DNA of 64,000 bases from Hyaloperonospora brassicae (GCA_947650285.1 CANTFL010001446.1:671001-735000), one strand, 5' to 3'; shown: positions 19,239-29,214, counted from the stretch's first letter. Made by a program: numbers and translations. The notes: generated from the sequence alone by a model not told the origin.

Positions 19239-21458
19239 TTACAGCTTGATCGATTGCGACAGCGGAGTCTCGGGCTGCCTGTAGTACGCGCTGGAAGGCA
19301 TGTCTTCATCGCCCTTCATTGAACGCTGGCGCTTCTGGATAGCAGCGAAACCGGCCAGAGCAACGACCGCACACACCGCGGCAACAATACCAACAATCGC
19401 GCCACCGGAGATGCCGCTGCTTGCATCCTGCGTGGCCGGAGCGGCGCTCAGCGTGCTTACTGTCTGGATGTTCGGAGAAGAAGCACTTAGCTGCGTCTGC
19501 TGCTGCGTCTGCTGCTGAGTTTGCTGCTGCTCGGAGGTGTAAGTATTGTTGTAGCTGAACGACGCCGCCGATTCAGCACTCGTATGGGCTTCAGGCTTGC
19601 TTCCGATTTCAGACGTCAATGAAGCAGAGGGCGTAGAAGGTTTCACCCTCATCGTGGTCGGGGCAGGCGTAGGCGCGTCCATCTCTGTCGTGGTCGGAGC
19701 AGGCGTGGGCTCGTCCATCTCTGTCGTGGTCGGGGCAGGAGTTGGCTTATCAGCCTTTGTGGTCGGAGCGGGCGTCGGCGCGTCCATCTTTGTCGTGGTC
19801 GGGGCAGGAGTTGGCTTATCAGCCTTTGTGGTCGGAGCGGGCGTCGGCGCGTCCATCTCTGTCGTGGTCGGGGCAGGAGTTGGCTTATCAGCCTTTGTGG
19901 TCGGAGCGGGCGTAGGCGCGTCCATCTCTGTCGTGGTCGGAGCAGGAGTTGGCATGTCAGCCAGCCCAAACACACAGCCCCAGGCGCCAGTCTCGACCTT
20001 AGCACACACACCATTCTCGGGTGCCACACAAGCGCTAGAGTTGGTGTAGCTCGACAGCATATCGTGGCAGTCCTCGACAGCAACGTCACCCTTCATGGGG
20101 CAGCTAGTTCCAACAGGCCACTCGCCATTACCACTGCACACGGGTCCTTCAATGCAGTACGTCGCGTCGCCCTCCACAGACACTTCAACGCACGTAGAAG
20201 TGGATGTCGATACAGGAGTCGCAATAGCGGCCTCTGGTGTTGAGGTAGCAGCGGTCGGGGCAGGAGTTGGCTGCTCAATCTCTTCAACAGGAGTCCACGG
20301 AACAGCGCTCCTGGAAAGGGCGGGCGTAGGGACGTCCATCTCTGCCGTGACCGGAGCGGGCGTAGCAGAATTCATCCTCGTCCTGGTCGGGGCAGGCGTC
20401 GGCGCGTCCATCTCTGTCGTGGTCGGGGCAGGAGTTGGCTTATCAGCCTTTGTGGTCGGAGCGGGCGTCGGCGCGTCCATCTCTGTCGTGGTCGGGGCAG
20501 GAGTTGGCTTATCAGCCTTTGTGGTCGGAGCGGGCGTAGGCGCGTCCATCTCTGTCGTGGTCGGAGCAGGAGTTGGCATGTCAGCCAGCCCAAACACACA
20601 GCCCCAGGCGCCAGTCTCGACCTTAGCACACACACCATTCTCGGGTGCCACACAAGCGCTAGAGTTGGTGTAGCTCGACAGCATATCGTGGCAGTCCTCG
20701 ACAGCAACGTCACCCTTCATGGGGCAGCTAGTTCCAACAGGCCACTCGCCATTACCACTGCACACGGGTCCTTCAATGCAGTACGTCGCGTCACCCTCCA
20801 CAAACACTTCAACGCACGTAGAAGTGGATGTCGATACAGGAGTCGCAGGAGAGCCGTCTGGTGTGGTGGTCCATTCCGGCTTGTTATCAGCAGGTGTGTA
20901 TGTCCCAGTGGTGTTAGTTCCCGCGTTCAACTCATTCGTGGCCGTACTGGTGGTCGATGAGTTGCTCGTCAAGCCCGTCTCTACAACCATCGTCGACTTT
21001 GTCTCTCCAGATGTCTCGACACCGTCAAGTTCATCTATAAGCAAGTCACCAGAGGTTGTGGAAGTGATCGTAGTGGTCTCGCCGTCAGAATCAGTGATCT
21101 TCGTGATCGTCACGCCGTTTGAGTCCGTCGTCGTTGTGATCATCTTACCGTCCGAGTCCGATGCGGCTGTTGTCCACCCCGTCATCTTCGTCGTGTTGCC
21201 GCTTGTGTTCATCAAAGAGCCGCCAGCGGCGGTAGCATTCACCCATTCACCAGTCGTCGGAACTTGTCCAGATGGCATTACTGTCGACCCACCAACCGTA
21301 GTAGCTCCTGTCCACCCACCAGACGTAGTACCTTGTGCAGACGTTGACGCCGTCGATCCACCCGTCGTGGTAGCCGCTGTCGATTCACCAGTAGTTGTGT
21401 TGAAAGGTGCTTGGTCCATCTTGTTCTTCGACTCATCCAATTCGGAGCCGGGAGTCAT
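19239..21458 (-). CDS. TPAPT-repeat mucin-like membrane-anchored region, probably the second half of the tyrosinase-like gene
   Basis: 739 codons. The first third is Thr/Ser/Gly-rich (TTTGGSTA..., DSDGETTTITSTTSGD). Then come two copies of a Cys-rich module (CVEV.VEGDATYCIEGPVC through ETGAWGCVFGLADM; about 75 residues, 8-9 Cys), each followed by PTPAPTTTEMDA/PTPAPTTKADK repeats. Near the end there is a Gln-rich stretch and one membrane helix (GAIVGIVAAVCAVVALAGFA) with a short cytosolic tail. TPAPT repeats are common in oomycete secreted elicitin-like and wall proteins and are probably O-glycosylated. The frame has no signal peptide and starts inside the end of the tyrosinase-like gene, which has a signal peptide but no anchor. 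The two frames would join if one copy of the 19-base duplication at 21451-21480 were absent. Most likely one gene, split by a slippage mutation or assembly error. Confidence 0.7.
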   Translation of the reverse strand: MTPGSELDESKNKMDQAPFNTTTGESTAATTTGGSTASTSAQGTTSGGWTGATTVGGSTVMPSGQVPTTGEWVNATAAGGSLMNTSGNTTKMTGWTTAASDSDGKMITTTTDSNGVTITKITDSDGETTTITSTTSGDLLIDELDGVETSGETKSTMVVETGLTSNSSTTSTATNELNAGTNTTGTYTPADNKPEWTTTPDGSPATPVSTSTSTCVEVFVEGDATYCIEGPVCSGNGEWPVGTSCPMKGDVAVEDCHDMLSSYTNSSACVAPENGVCAKVETGAWGCVFGLADMPTPAPTTTEMDAPTPAPTTKADKPTPAPTTTEMDAPTPAPTTKADKPTPAPTTTEMDAPTPAPTRTRMNSATPAPVTAEMDVPTPALSRSAVPWTPVEEIEQPTPAPTAATSTPEAAIATPVSTSTSTCVEVSVEGDATYCIEGPVCSGNGEWPVGTSCPMKGDVAVEDCHDMLSSYTNSSACVAPENGVCAKVETGAWGCVFGLADMPTPAPTTTEMDAPTPAPTTKADKPTPAPTTTEMDAPTPAPTTKADKPTPAPTTTKMDAPTPAPTTKADKPTPAPTTTEMDEPTPAPTTTEMDAPTPAPTTMRVKPSTPSASLTSEIGSKPEAHTSAESAASFSYNNTYTSEQQQTQQQTQQQTQLSASSPNIQTVSTLSAAPATQDASSGISGGAIVGIVAAVCAVVALAGFAAIQKRQRSMKGDEDMPSSAYYRQPETPLSQSIKL
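19765..20847 (-). repeat. Two near-identical 460-bp copies, 624 bp apart, inside the TPAPT gene
   Basis: Positions 19765-20223 and 20389-20847 align without gaps at an offset of 624 bases, with only a handful of differences. Each copy encodes one Cys-rich module and its TPAPT array. Both stay in frame (624 is divisible by 3). This is a recent internal duplication. Confidence 0.88.
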
Positions 21459-24045
21459 CGTAGTGGTTAGGAGTCATCGTGGTCTGCTCAGGGCCTCCTG
21501 GACCAGCAGTAATGACAACTGGAGTAGTAACACCCGATCCGGCAGTCGTTGTCGTGTCCAATCGGTCGTCGGCTCCTGTCGTGGTAGTAGTCATCGTGCC
21601 GTTCAACCCCGTGCCTTCTCTCAACGTCAAGCCGCCCGTTTGCGCTGTGATGTCGAGTTCCTCAGGAGTGAGGCTCGATTCGGACACATCAGATCCGTCC
21701 ACTTCCGACGACGCTTCAGCCAACGTATCCGACGCATCGAGCGCCGTTGAAGTAGTCGTAGTGGTCGTAGTAGCAGTCGCATTACCGGACAATTGCGCTG
21801 TCGAGCTCGTCGAGTTAGACATAACGAAGCCGGTGTCGACAAGCGTTGTAGATGTCTCGTTATTGCCAACTCCACCAGTCGAGATGACGGTAATGTTGTT
21901 CAGGGATTCCTGGGCGGATTCAAGGCTCGCCCGCACCCCCTGTATGTACGAGCTGCGAATGTATGTCACTTGACGAGTAGTCACACGCCTGTACGACGAG
22001 CGAATAGTGCTAATCACCGTCGAGCTGGCAAACCTCAGACTCTCGGCTGTGTAAGCCGATGAGCGCACTGCCATTTGCAGCAGACCGGAGCGAACCAGGT
22101 CCAGACGCTGGCCACACTGCACCCGGTTCGTGACCAGGTTCTTGTTCGCAACGAAAGTAGACGAGAAGTTGGACAGACCGTAGACGCTGTTGAATGTGTC
22201 GCACTCGAGCAGCTTCATGTGCGTCGTCACCAGGTCCATGTTACCGTCAAAGCGAGAGTACAAGCCGTCGTACGCGGTTTGGAGCCACGCCCAGTAGCTA
22301 CCCGATGTAGCCACAGACGCCGTAATGTTGCGAGCGACACGGCTCGTGCCCACCCTCACGTTCACCACTACGTTCGATGTGTTCGAGTACGTCGTCGTGT
22401 CTGCACGAGCCGACGGGCTGGACGAGTTCAGGCCCGAAGGAGACGACGAGCTCGAACTCGACGAGTAGTTGGCACTCACAATGCCATTGTGCTTGGTCGT
22501 GATCGCTCCGGCGCTGTAGTACGCTGTGTAGCCCGTGTAGCCGTTCGTCACAAAGGTTCCTTCACCAAAGGCTTCATCGTCCGTGCTGAAGTTGCCCAAG
22601 TACGTGTACCCAAACCGACTCACGAGCTGTCCATTCGTGACCGTCGACCTGGCAGGCGACGATCCCGTTGTGCTATTCGCCCTGACCACGGTTTTCGTCA
22701 CCTTAGTGGTCGTCACCCTCTTGCCGTCCACGATCCGCGTCGTCCTGGTCGTCGTTGTCCTGGTCGTCGTCCGACTCGTCGACGTTCGCTTGACTGCAGT
22801 GGCGTTCAAGCTCGTGTACGTCGCAGCGAACGCCCGGTTGAAGCCCGTGCACACGTCGTTGTTGCTCAAGACCTGCTGTCGCAGCATCTCGGGCAGCTGA
22901 TACGTGTACGAGTAGTCTCCGAGCTGCTGAATGTCTGCGTAGTTCCAGTTGTCGCTGCCCACGTAGCCAAAGTACTGGCCGAGCGTCGGGTGCTGCGACG
23001 CATCAACGACTTGTCCATCGACGGTGATCCTCATGAGGAGCGCCGACTGGGCGTCGACGCCATCGACACCGCCGCACGACTGCGTCGCGTTCGCGTACGC
23101 CTCCAGCGACTCGACGATCTGGTCGTACGTGAGCGGAACTCCGATGCGGCACAGGTGGTACACGTGCAAGTACATGTCGAGGGCCGCGTACCACGAGTAG
23201 TAGAGCACGTCCTGCGCAGCTGCTGCCGTGGCAAACACGCCGCCAATGGCATCCACGACTTCATGGTGCACGCCGTACTGAATGCCCTGGAGAAACGTCG
23301 CATAGTCGCCCGACGTCGCAACGACACTCTGAAACGACGCAAAGCTCGCGGCACTCGGAACGGCTTTGCTCGAGACGTTGGCGCGCACGACAAACGACGT
23401 GCGGCACTCGTCCCGCGCGCCGGCGTCGTCGTCACAGGCGGCGTCGCCATCATAGGGCGCGCCGACGGTCGCGTAGCCCGTGGCGTTCACGCCGTGGCGC
23501 GTGACCGACGTCGTCGTGGTCAAGTTGCCCGCGCCGCCAATGGCTTCAAAGATGCCGCTGCAGTCAAACATGTTGCTGCAGGCGCCGTTCACGGCCTGGA
23601 CATAGGCCGTCTGCACGTCGTAGTAGGGCACTGTGAGGCACGCAAAGCGGTCGTCCAGCGCGCGCAAGTACGACTCGTACGCCAAGAGGAAGCGGCGGTG
23701 CCAGCTAAAGAACGCGCACGAGTACTCGCCTTGGGCCTGGCTGAGCGAGTCCGCTGCCATGGCGGCAAACTCAGCGACGGCGCCCGATGCAATGGCGAGG
23801 CGACTGGCTTCCACGTACAGCGCCTGCTCGTCCGACGTGAGCGCGCCCCAGGGCTTGCGCACGCGCGGGGCGCCGCAGAACGCGTTGCCGCCCGGCAGCC
23901 CCGTGACGTTGCCCGCGGCACTGAGGATGGGCACGTCGTACACGTCCGTCGTGGTCGTGTTCGTGTTCGCGGGCGTCTGCGCGACAGAGGGCACAGCGGA
24001 GAGCAGCGCGGCCCCGAGCGCCGTCAGCGCGGCCGAGAGTTTCAT
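21433..24045 (-). CDS. Secreted tyrosinase-like protein with degenerate copper sites
   Basis: 870 residues from ATG 24045. Signal peptide MKLSAALTALGAALLSAVPS. Residues about 55-310 match the tyrosinase domain: FFSWHRRFLLAYESYLRAL (around W115-H116, the CuA WH motif), CLTVPYYDVQTAY, GVHHEVVDAIGG (258-269, CuB) and DVLYYSWYAALD (279-290). Tyrosinases oxidise phenols using two copper ions held by six His. Here CuA has only the WH histidine, the HxxxH of CuB is incomplete, and the usual HH pair before the last Asp is Trp-Tyr, so oxidase activity is doubtful. The remainder is Ser/Thr-rich with a coiled region (residues about 600-700), typical of oomycete wall or secreted tyrosinase-like proteins. 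It ends at 21433, nine codons past a 19-base duplication; the true protein probably continues into the TPAPT frame. The frame is open back to 24345, but the signal peptide and promoter fix 24045. Confidence 0.8.
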   Translation of the reverse strand: MKLSAALTALGAALLSAVPSVAQTPANTNTTTTDVYDVPILSAAGNVTGLPGGNAFCGAPRVRKPWGALTSDEQALYVEASRLAIASGAVAEFAAMAADSLSQAQGEYSCAFFSWHRRFLLAYESYLRALDDRFACLTVPYYDVQTAYVQAVNGACSNMFDCSGIFEAIGGAGNLTTTTSVTRHGVNATGYATVGAPYDGDAACDDDAGARDECRTSFVVRANVSSKAVPSAASFASFQSVVATSGDYATFLQGIQYGVHHEVVDAIGGVFATAAAAQDVLYYSWYAALDMYLHVYHLCRIGVPLTYDQIVESLEAYANATQSCGGVDGVDAQSALLMRITVDGQVVDASQHPTLGQYFGYVGSDNWNYADIQQLGDYSYTYQLPEMLRQQVLSNNDVCTGFNRAFAATYTSLNATAVKRTSTSRTTTRTTTTRTTRIVDGKRVTTTKVTKTVVRANSTTGSSPARSTVTNGQLVSRFGYTYLGNFSTDDEAFGEGTFVTNGYTGYTAYYSAGAITTKHNGIVSANYSSSSSSSSPSGLNSSSPSARADTTTYSNTSNVVVNVRVGTSRVARNITASVATSGSYWAWLQTAYDGLYSRFDGNMDLVTTHMKLLECDTFNSVYGLSNFSSTFVANKNLVTNRVQCGQRLDLVRSGLLQMAVRSSAYTAESLRFASSTVISTIRSSYRRVTTRQVTYIRSSYIQGVRASLESAQESLNNITVISTGGVGNNETSTTLVDTGFVMSNSTSSTAQLSGNATATTTTTTTSTALDASDTLAEASSEVDGSDVSESSLTPEELDITAQTGGLTLREGTGLNGTMTTTTTGADDRLDTTTTAGSGVTTPVVITAGPGGPEQTTMTPNHYDDSRLRIG
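21451..21480. repeat. 11-bp direct repeat with 19-bp period at the junction of two reading frames
   Basis: GGAGTCATCGT occurs at 21451-21461 and again at 21470-21480, with 8 bases between. The period, 19, is not a multiple of three, so one extra copy shifts the frame. It lies exactly where the tyrosinase-like frame ends and the TPAPT frame begins; both copies read Met-Thr-Pro, one per frame. Confidence 0.85.
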
Positions 24046-24139
24046 CGCGACGAGCGCTTGCGATCGACGACGCAGGAGACACAAAGAAGAAGGAGAGCTC
24101 TCAACGCGCGCAGTGGTCGAGCGGGCGGTCGGTGACAGC

Positions 24140-24155
24140 CAATTGAGAAATGAAG
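24140..24155 (-). promoter_or_regulatory. Oomycete initiator plus flanking promoter motif
   Basis: On the minus strand CTTCATTTCTCAATTG matches the oomycete core consensus at about 12 of 15 fixed positions. It lies 94 bases upstream of ATG 24045 of the tyrosinase-like gene. Confidence 0.65.
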
Positions 24156-24857
24156 ACGCACCGCGTGCGGCGCGTGTCCCCTGTCGCCCCACGATGGACT
24201 GCTGCTGCACGTGCCGTTCAACGCGGACGAGGAGCAGGGGGCACGCATCCCCGTGACTTCGCGGCGTCCCGTCTGCCAGGCGCTCGTCGCGGCCGCCGTT
24301 GCGCGTGACGGGCCGTTTGTATGCCTTGGCCATCATCCTGTCCAAGTGTCCTCACGCTTGCACACGCAAGCGACCGTGCGCAAAATTTGACCCGTGGAAG
24401 AGCCAGCCGCCGCGCGCGCCTCGTCTGCCGGCAAGAAAAGGCGCGCAAACGATTCTCCGTCGGCGCCCGCCCTTTCTGCCAGCGCGGCCGTAAGATCGCC
24501 ACGCGCTTTGCTTGCCCACCCTACTGTACCAGCACTGCCGCCGCGGCCTATCGCTCTGGTTGTGTGGTTTGCGACTCGGGCAGGTGGGAAGACTGAGATC
24601 AATGCCGACCGTCGTCGTCGTCGTCGTACCTGCGCTATTGGCGGGCGATTGCGCACGAGCGGCCAGTTTCCATCTGGTCAGTCGGTTACATTGAAGTAAG
24701 CGCAGCCCGCGAGTGGATATTTTGATCTCGGGCGGTGTTGATTTTGTGAGGGGTAAACGAGGCGGGCCGTGAGACTGTCCCAGCGAGGCGGTGTGTGCGC
24801 ACGGCCGGATAAGAAATGGAGCGACAACGTCACTCCGGACATGAAAGCTGGACGAAA
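24156..24857. other. Divergent intergenic region, no gene seen
   Basis: GC-rich upstream region between the tyrosinase-like gene and the broken gene that starts at 24858. It contains a GTC trinucleotide run (near 24609-24627). Short frames here are not protein-like. Confidence 0.4.
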
Positions 24858-25646
24858 ATGGCGTCCGTGCGTGTCTTTTTGCCAGTGTTATGGAACATGC
24901 AGCGCGGCGAGATCGCAGCTGTGGCGGCCAAATCTTTGGCTGCACTTTGTGGTCACGAGAGGTGGACGTGCATGTATCAGCGCGACCGGTTAGAGCATCG
25001 CGACAATGCGGTGGACCCCCCCCCCCGATTTTCTAGCACTTGTCAGCGTGCGCATCACCGCGACTGAACTCACGCGCCACATGTGGAGCCTGATTCTTGT
25101 CGCGCAACTTGGCTTGTTCGATCCGACCACGCATTGTTTAGCTGCTTTCCTGAGCTTCGTCACCCTCGTACGCGTCACCTCTGGACTCCTGTGTGCATCA
25201 GTCTTTGCTTTTGGCGACGGATGCAAAGCAGCACTGCATGAACTTCGCATGTTGCTTCGCAGGTTGCTATTGACTTGACAATTGGAGCGCTCGTGCGTTG
25301 TTCTGGTACGCAGTGATGCTCCATTCTGTTTGACGAGAACATTCGATCGCCTACTCATCGAATGGCACGATCAGTACGATGGGAATCACTTGTCACGTCG
25401 AGCGCCGGATGAAGTCGAAGCGCTTTGTGCGGCAGTAAACTTTGTCCATCGCACGGTCAATCGGCCGTTTCCAGTCGTGACGGGCACTAATTTTTCAATG
25501 CCATCTTTGTTGATTGTGTTTTCTCGCCCGCGCTTCTCGTGGATGTGCTGGTCTTTCGAAAGCCAACGCATCTCCTGTATCTGGCCGAATCGGGCTCTGA
25601 TCGTTTGGGCGTTGCGGGCCTGGTGAAGGGCAGTCTAGATTTTTGA
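24858..25646 (+). pseudogene. Unrecognised gene, broken by a C-run frameshift, a stop and a second frameshift
   Basis: Four consecutive stretches read as one protein if three interruptions are ignored. The first is ATG 24858 (MASVRVFLPVLWNMQRGEIA) to a run of 11 C at 25016-25026. The second starts after the run in another frame (DFLALVSVRITATELTRHMW, LILVAQLGLFDPTTHCLAAF) to TGA 25276-25278. The third continues in the same frame (RSCVVLVRSDAPFCLTRTFD, RAPDEVEALCAAVNFVHRTV). The fourth starts about 25491 back in the first frame (VDCVFSPALLVDVLVFRKPT, YLAESGSDRLGVAGLVKGSL), with TGA at 25644-25646. All are hydrophobic/charged mixtures of normal protein type. I do not recognise the family. Introns were considered; no convincing GT-AG pair fixes the breaks. 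The C-run could be a sequencing error. Confidence 0.45.
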
Positions 25647-26623
25647 GATGGTAGAAAGCCGACCGGACCGCGTCGCGCCAGCGTACTCCTTACTGCTTTT
25701 TTCTGCGAGGATTAGCGAGCGTGCGACACTAGCGCCATGACGCATCTTCCAATTGGGAAGAATCACATTCGCCACGAGTGTAAAGTGCGTTCCGCACTAC
25801 GACCAGAACACGGGTGACGAAACCTTCCGTACACGTGCAGAGCGTTGGCCGCAGTGTCAAGCTTGATGCTTCCGGTATAGAGCTAGCGGGTAACATGCGT
25901 CTTCTGCCCGCTTCGCCTCCTTTGCTTGCAACTTTAGCGAGGTGGGTACCAAAGTAGTATTTCGTAGTAAGCCTATCTCGTATGTAAACGATGGGGCTGG
26001 AGGCTATTGATGTAGCAGAATGACTGCCGTGAGGTTCGACAAAACGTTGTCGTCAGTACAAATGCATCGACTCTACTTCAAGGAAGGAGCGCCCAGTAAA
26101 AAATGTGAGGCATTTACTCTTCACGCGTGTCTGCTACCGCGTGCAGACGACAGTGTTACTTTTGAAGTAATGATTAGATCAAATTGCTTCGTCCTACGCT
26201 GAGAGAGCCACACTGTGGCCTCGGCCATGATGCCATGAGGATTACATCATCTTTTGCGTTGAGGATTGCATCATCTTTCCTGTTGTTACATCATCGTACA
26301 CTTGCTGAACCATCGCGCAATGCAAGCAATCCAAGTAAAAAAAACAAAGCACGTCTTCCGGCAGTACGATTACTGTAGTTGACCACTACATGATTGCGAC
26401 GTGAACAAAACTACCAGTGCATACGTTGTCCAACTCACTTTCCGACTAACTCCCAACAACAATCTACAAAGCCGACCAGCAGATGCGTTGCCTCTAGAGT
26501 AGTCGACACTATCTTGTAATGGGCCCCGTCTTGACTCCCGCTTCCGGTCGAATAATGGAAAAGTCACGCAGACGTCAATCAGATAAAACCCATCTGGATG
26601 CAGCAGACAACGTGAACATTTAT
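25647..26623. other. Intergenic, no gene seen
   Basis: Transition from the gene island to repeat-rich DNA. A short direct repeat, ATTACATCATCTTT / ATTGCATCATCTTT / TTACATCATCGT, occurs at 26240-26295. No protein-like frame was found. Confidence 0.4.
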
Positions 26624-28018
26624 GGGGAGAGGCGAGACGGCAGCAAGTGAAACAGACATTGGCAGCAAGTGAGGCAGCAAGTGAGTTAAAAGTACATGTT
26701 TGGCCTTCTTGTGCCCAATATTTACAGACGTAAAAGCTACCAGCTCCCACCGTGCCTCGATTGAATCTGTTCGTAAGGACCAACTGCAACGTTACCAGCA
26801 AACAAATTGGCAGCCTGGCAGTAGCAATGTATCGGATGTCTTCGCGGACAATACTCTAAAGCAGCACAGTACTCGTTCAGCTTTTACGTCACGTTTGCCG
26901 CCCATGCAAAAGCGTCACGTATTTGTAGTTGACTCGATAAGAGAAACAGTGTTAAGACGCCGATGCTACCAGCCAAATTACGCGAGTCAGAATATGCTGG
27001 CTATAAATTTGACAGATGGACCTTATAGCCAAGTAACACAGTATCTAAGCCCACTTCAGCTGCATCCTGTGCCGATCACGCTACTCCTGAGAAGTGCTTC
27101 TCATGTCAATAATCATGATGCAGCCACACTTCAAGTAACTCAAGCGCAGCACACCCATACAAGTTCTGATTCGGGTTAGGATGATTCTCAACGCAATTTG
27201 TATGAGCACGATGCAGCCTACTCTAACTCCTCACAGTAGTTGCTGGCAATCCAAGTGCAAGTTGCTTGAAGCCCATCGTTATGAAAAACCGTGTCATTCG
27301 TCTTAAACGCAGCTCAATGAACGCAGCACCACACTTGTCATCTTCTGGCTACACACACACGCACATATACACTGTCCAAGATCAAGCACCAGCACGCGCG
27401 GGTTGCGGGCGGTCTTGCGATCCGCCACATCCACTGCAACGACTGCATCTCGTGCATTTACCTGCTGCTACACGCGACTGCCTCATTAATTGCGACTGCT
27501 CCGGCTGCTGCGACTGCGATTCGGCGTCCTACTGCAACTGCGTTCACGCAGTCGACTCCGACCCCGGCTTACGCTTCGACCGCGACTGCGACTCAAACTC
27601 CGCTAACGTCGGAATGGACTCGGCAAGCGTCGACGTTGCCCGCTGCCTCGTGTCGTCGACACGGGACTGCTACGTCGTCCGCTGCGGAACGGCGACGGGC
27701 CACGTCGACGCATAAACGCCGGCAAACGCGAGCGTCCCCCTCGGCGACTCGCCATAGTGTCAGACACTGACTGAGGCCTCGATATGGCGACGCGACTCGC
27801 CGCTGCTCCAACGTCTTATTGTATGACTTACACGTGTATGTCTATTTGCGAGAAAGTATAGCTGCAAAACACGACGCTTTGATTGCGGCACGGTAGGAGC
27901 CGATCGCTATTGAGTGTGTTAACATTGGGCGCAAAAAAGCCAAAAATGTACATGTAACTCACTTGTTGCCTCACTTGCTGCCAATGTCAGATTCACATGC
28001 TGACGTCTCGCCTTTCCC
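26624..28018. mobile_element. Inverted-repeat-bounded unit, probable degenerate transposable element
   Basis: An arm at 26624-26704 is the reverse complement of 27939-28018 with few differences: AGGCGAGACG, TGACATTGGCAGCAAGTGAG and CAAGTGAGTTA are shared in order. The left arm itself contains GGCAGCAAGTGA three times. Between the arms lie about 1.2 kb with a dispersed repeat (27111-27456) and an imperfect CGACTG-rich stretch (27480-27600). Both arms read (S/T)DIGSK-stop-G-K in the same phase, so the arms could also be an inverted duplication of coding sequence rather than true transposon ends. Confidence 0.5.
27111..27456 (+). repeat. Dispersed repeat, copy A
   Basis: This 346-base stretch aligns along its whole length with the minus strand of 48336-48677. 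Shared blocks include AATCATGATGCAGCCACACTT, CGCAATTTGTATGAGCACGA, GTTGCGGGCG and CACTGCAACGACTGCATCTC. Roughly three quarters of bases are shared. Translations share RNLYEHDA and HTHT/HTRT-like strings, so it may derive from an old coding sequence. Family unknown. Confidence 0.7.
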
Positions 28019-28345
28019 ACATTCATGCCATTGACTTTGTAAAGCCTCCACCATCTCTTCATACTTCAGTCGTGGTTTGGTCTGCCCGTTTCTGTCTACA
28101 AGACTTGCTTGAAGCTGCCTGGTAGTTCGTGGCTCCAAAGGTAAGACTACATCGAAATGTGCCACAGGAAGCACTACGACAGCACTACGATTGAGACATA
28201 TATCCTGATCAGAAGTTTTCACAAGGGGCTCCACGACTGTATTGTGATTGAGATCGCTTCTTGTCTGGAAAAAGCCCGCCTTCAACAGAGTCTCACATTG
28301 TGGTACCTCGTGCATTGCACCATACATATTCCAGCATCGGATCAT
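27971..28345 (-). other. Unrecognised 124-residue frame, probably transposon-derived
   Basis: Begins with ATG 28345. Charged and soluble, with the helix LKYEEMVEALQSQWHECGKG at its end. It runs into the right inverted arm of the 26.6-28.0 kb unit and stops there. No known domain. Its position suggests it is a remnant of a mobile-element protein; it could also be chance. Confidence 0.3.
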
Positions 28346-28428
28346 CCTGTTCTCATTCTCCTCTTCTAGTCGTCAGAGCAAGACGCAACCACGGAAACCG
28401 TTCAGGCTGTGTGAAACATGAATCGGCT

Positions 28429-29214
28429 GTAACGGAGTAAACCTGTTACATTTTATTATCATTATAAGGTTTGATGATAGGAAATATTATAATGAACGTT
28501 CCTCGTAGAACATCACAACACATCGTGATATCCTTTGTAACGGGGTTACACAACGTGTGTGGGTTACACCACGGACGGAGTCCCATTAAAAATGATATTA
28601 GAACACCGTATTAGTTGTTGAGGGCTGACGTGTGTCAGCCACCGAATTACGTGATCTTTTAGGAGGTATTAATTCGAAAAATTAGTGTCTAGATTAGGCA
28701 CGTTCTTCTTAGGTTTTCTTTCGATAAAAGAAGAACTAAATTTGAAACGTGGTGAGCCCATTACATAAAAATTGGTACGAAAGTATCAATTTTTGAATAT
28801 TATCTATTTTGATATATATTTAATCAACATCTCTTGAGAAAAGCGATATTATCAGAATATTACCTCTAAGGGTAATATCCGTGGAGAGGTCCACTTCTTG
28901 GTTGATGTACCGTGTACATCAACCAATTTAACCATTAATAGCCGCTAGACGCGCGCAATGGGTGGTGGACAGAAGACCCACATAGGAGACAGTAGTTTAA
29001 TATATTTAGTTTTAGATGAAAGATGATTTAGTAAGATAATAACTGTATTAAATAACATTTCTACATTTCCCTTAAGACAGAGCTTTCGGGTTCTATATTG
29101 TCTTGGTCGCGCTACGTCACGCCACGCGTACGTGACGTCGGATGTACGCACCCATGTATTGTTATCAGTACAATGCGTTGGTTAGTTATCTGAGCAAAAG
29201 TGTGCCTCGTTACA
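28429..29214 (+). repeat. Probable 5' LTR of the Ty3 element
   Basis: Begins TGTAACG and ends CGTTACA, a perfect 7-base terminal inversion, as LTRs of this type do. The 3' boundary is supported by alignment with the second copy (LTR end at about 63341): after both boundaries comes CCTG(G/T)TA and a conserved leader of the same length up to gag. The TGGTA-like string two bases past the end would be the primer-binding site. Length 786 bases. No full second LTR of this type is present. Confidence 0.55.

Noticed and set aside
19600..20600. A CRISPR-like array in the repeated TPAPT region
   Set aside because: The repeats are coding, in frame, of eukaryotic surface-protein type, with no unique spacers.
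22075..24135. A 686-codon open frame on the plus strand
   Set aside because: It is antisense to the tyrosinase-like gene, very Arg/Val/His-rich, and has no domain. It is open because of the codon bias of the gene on the other strand.
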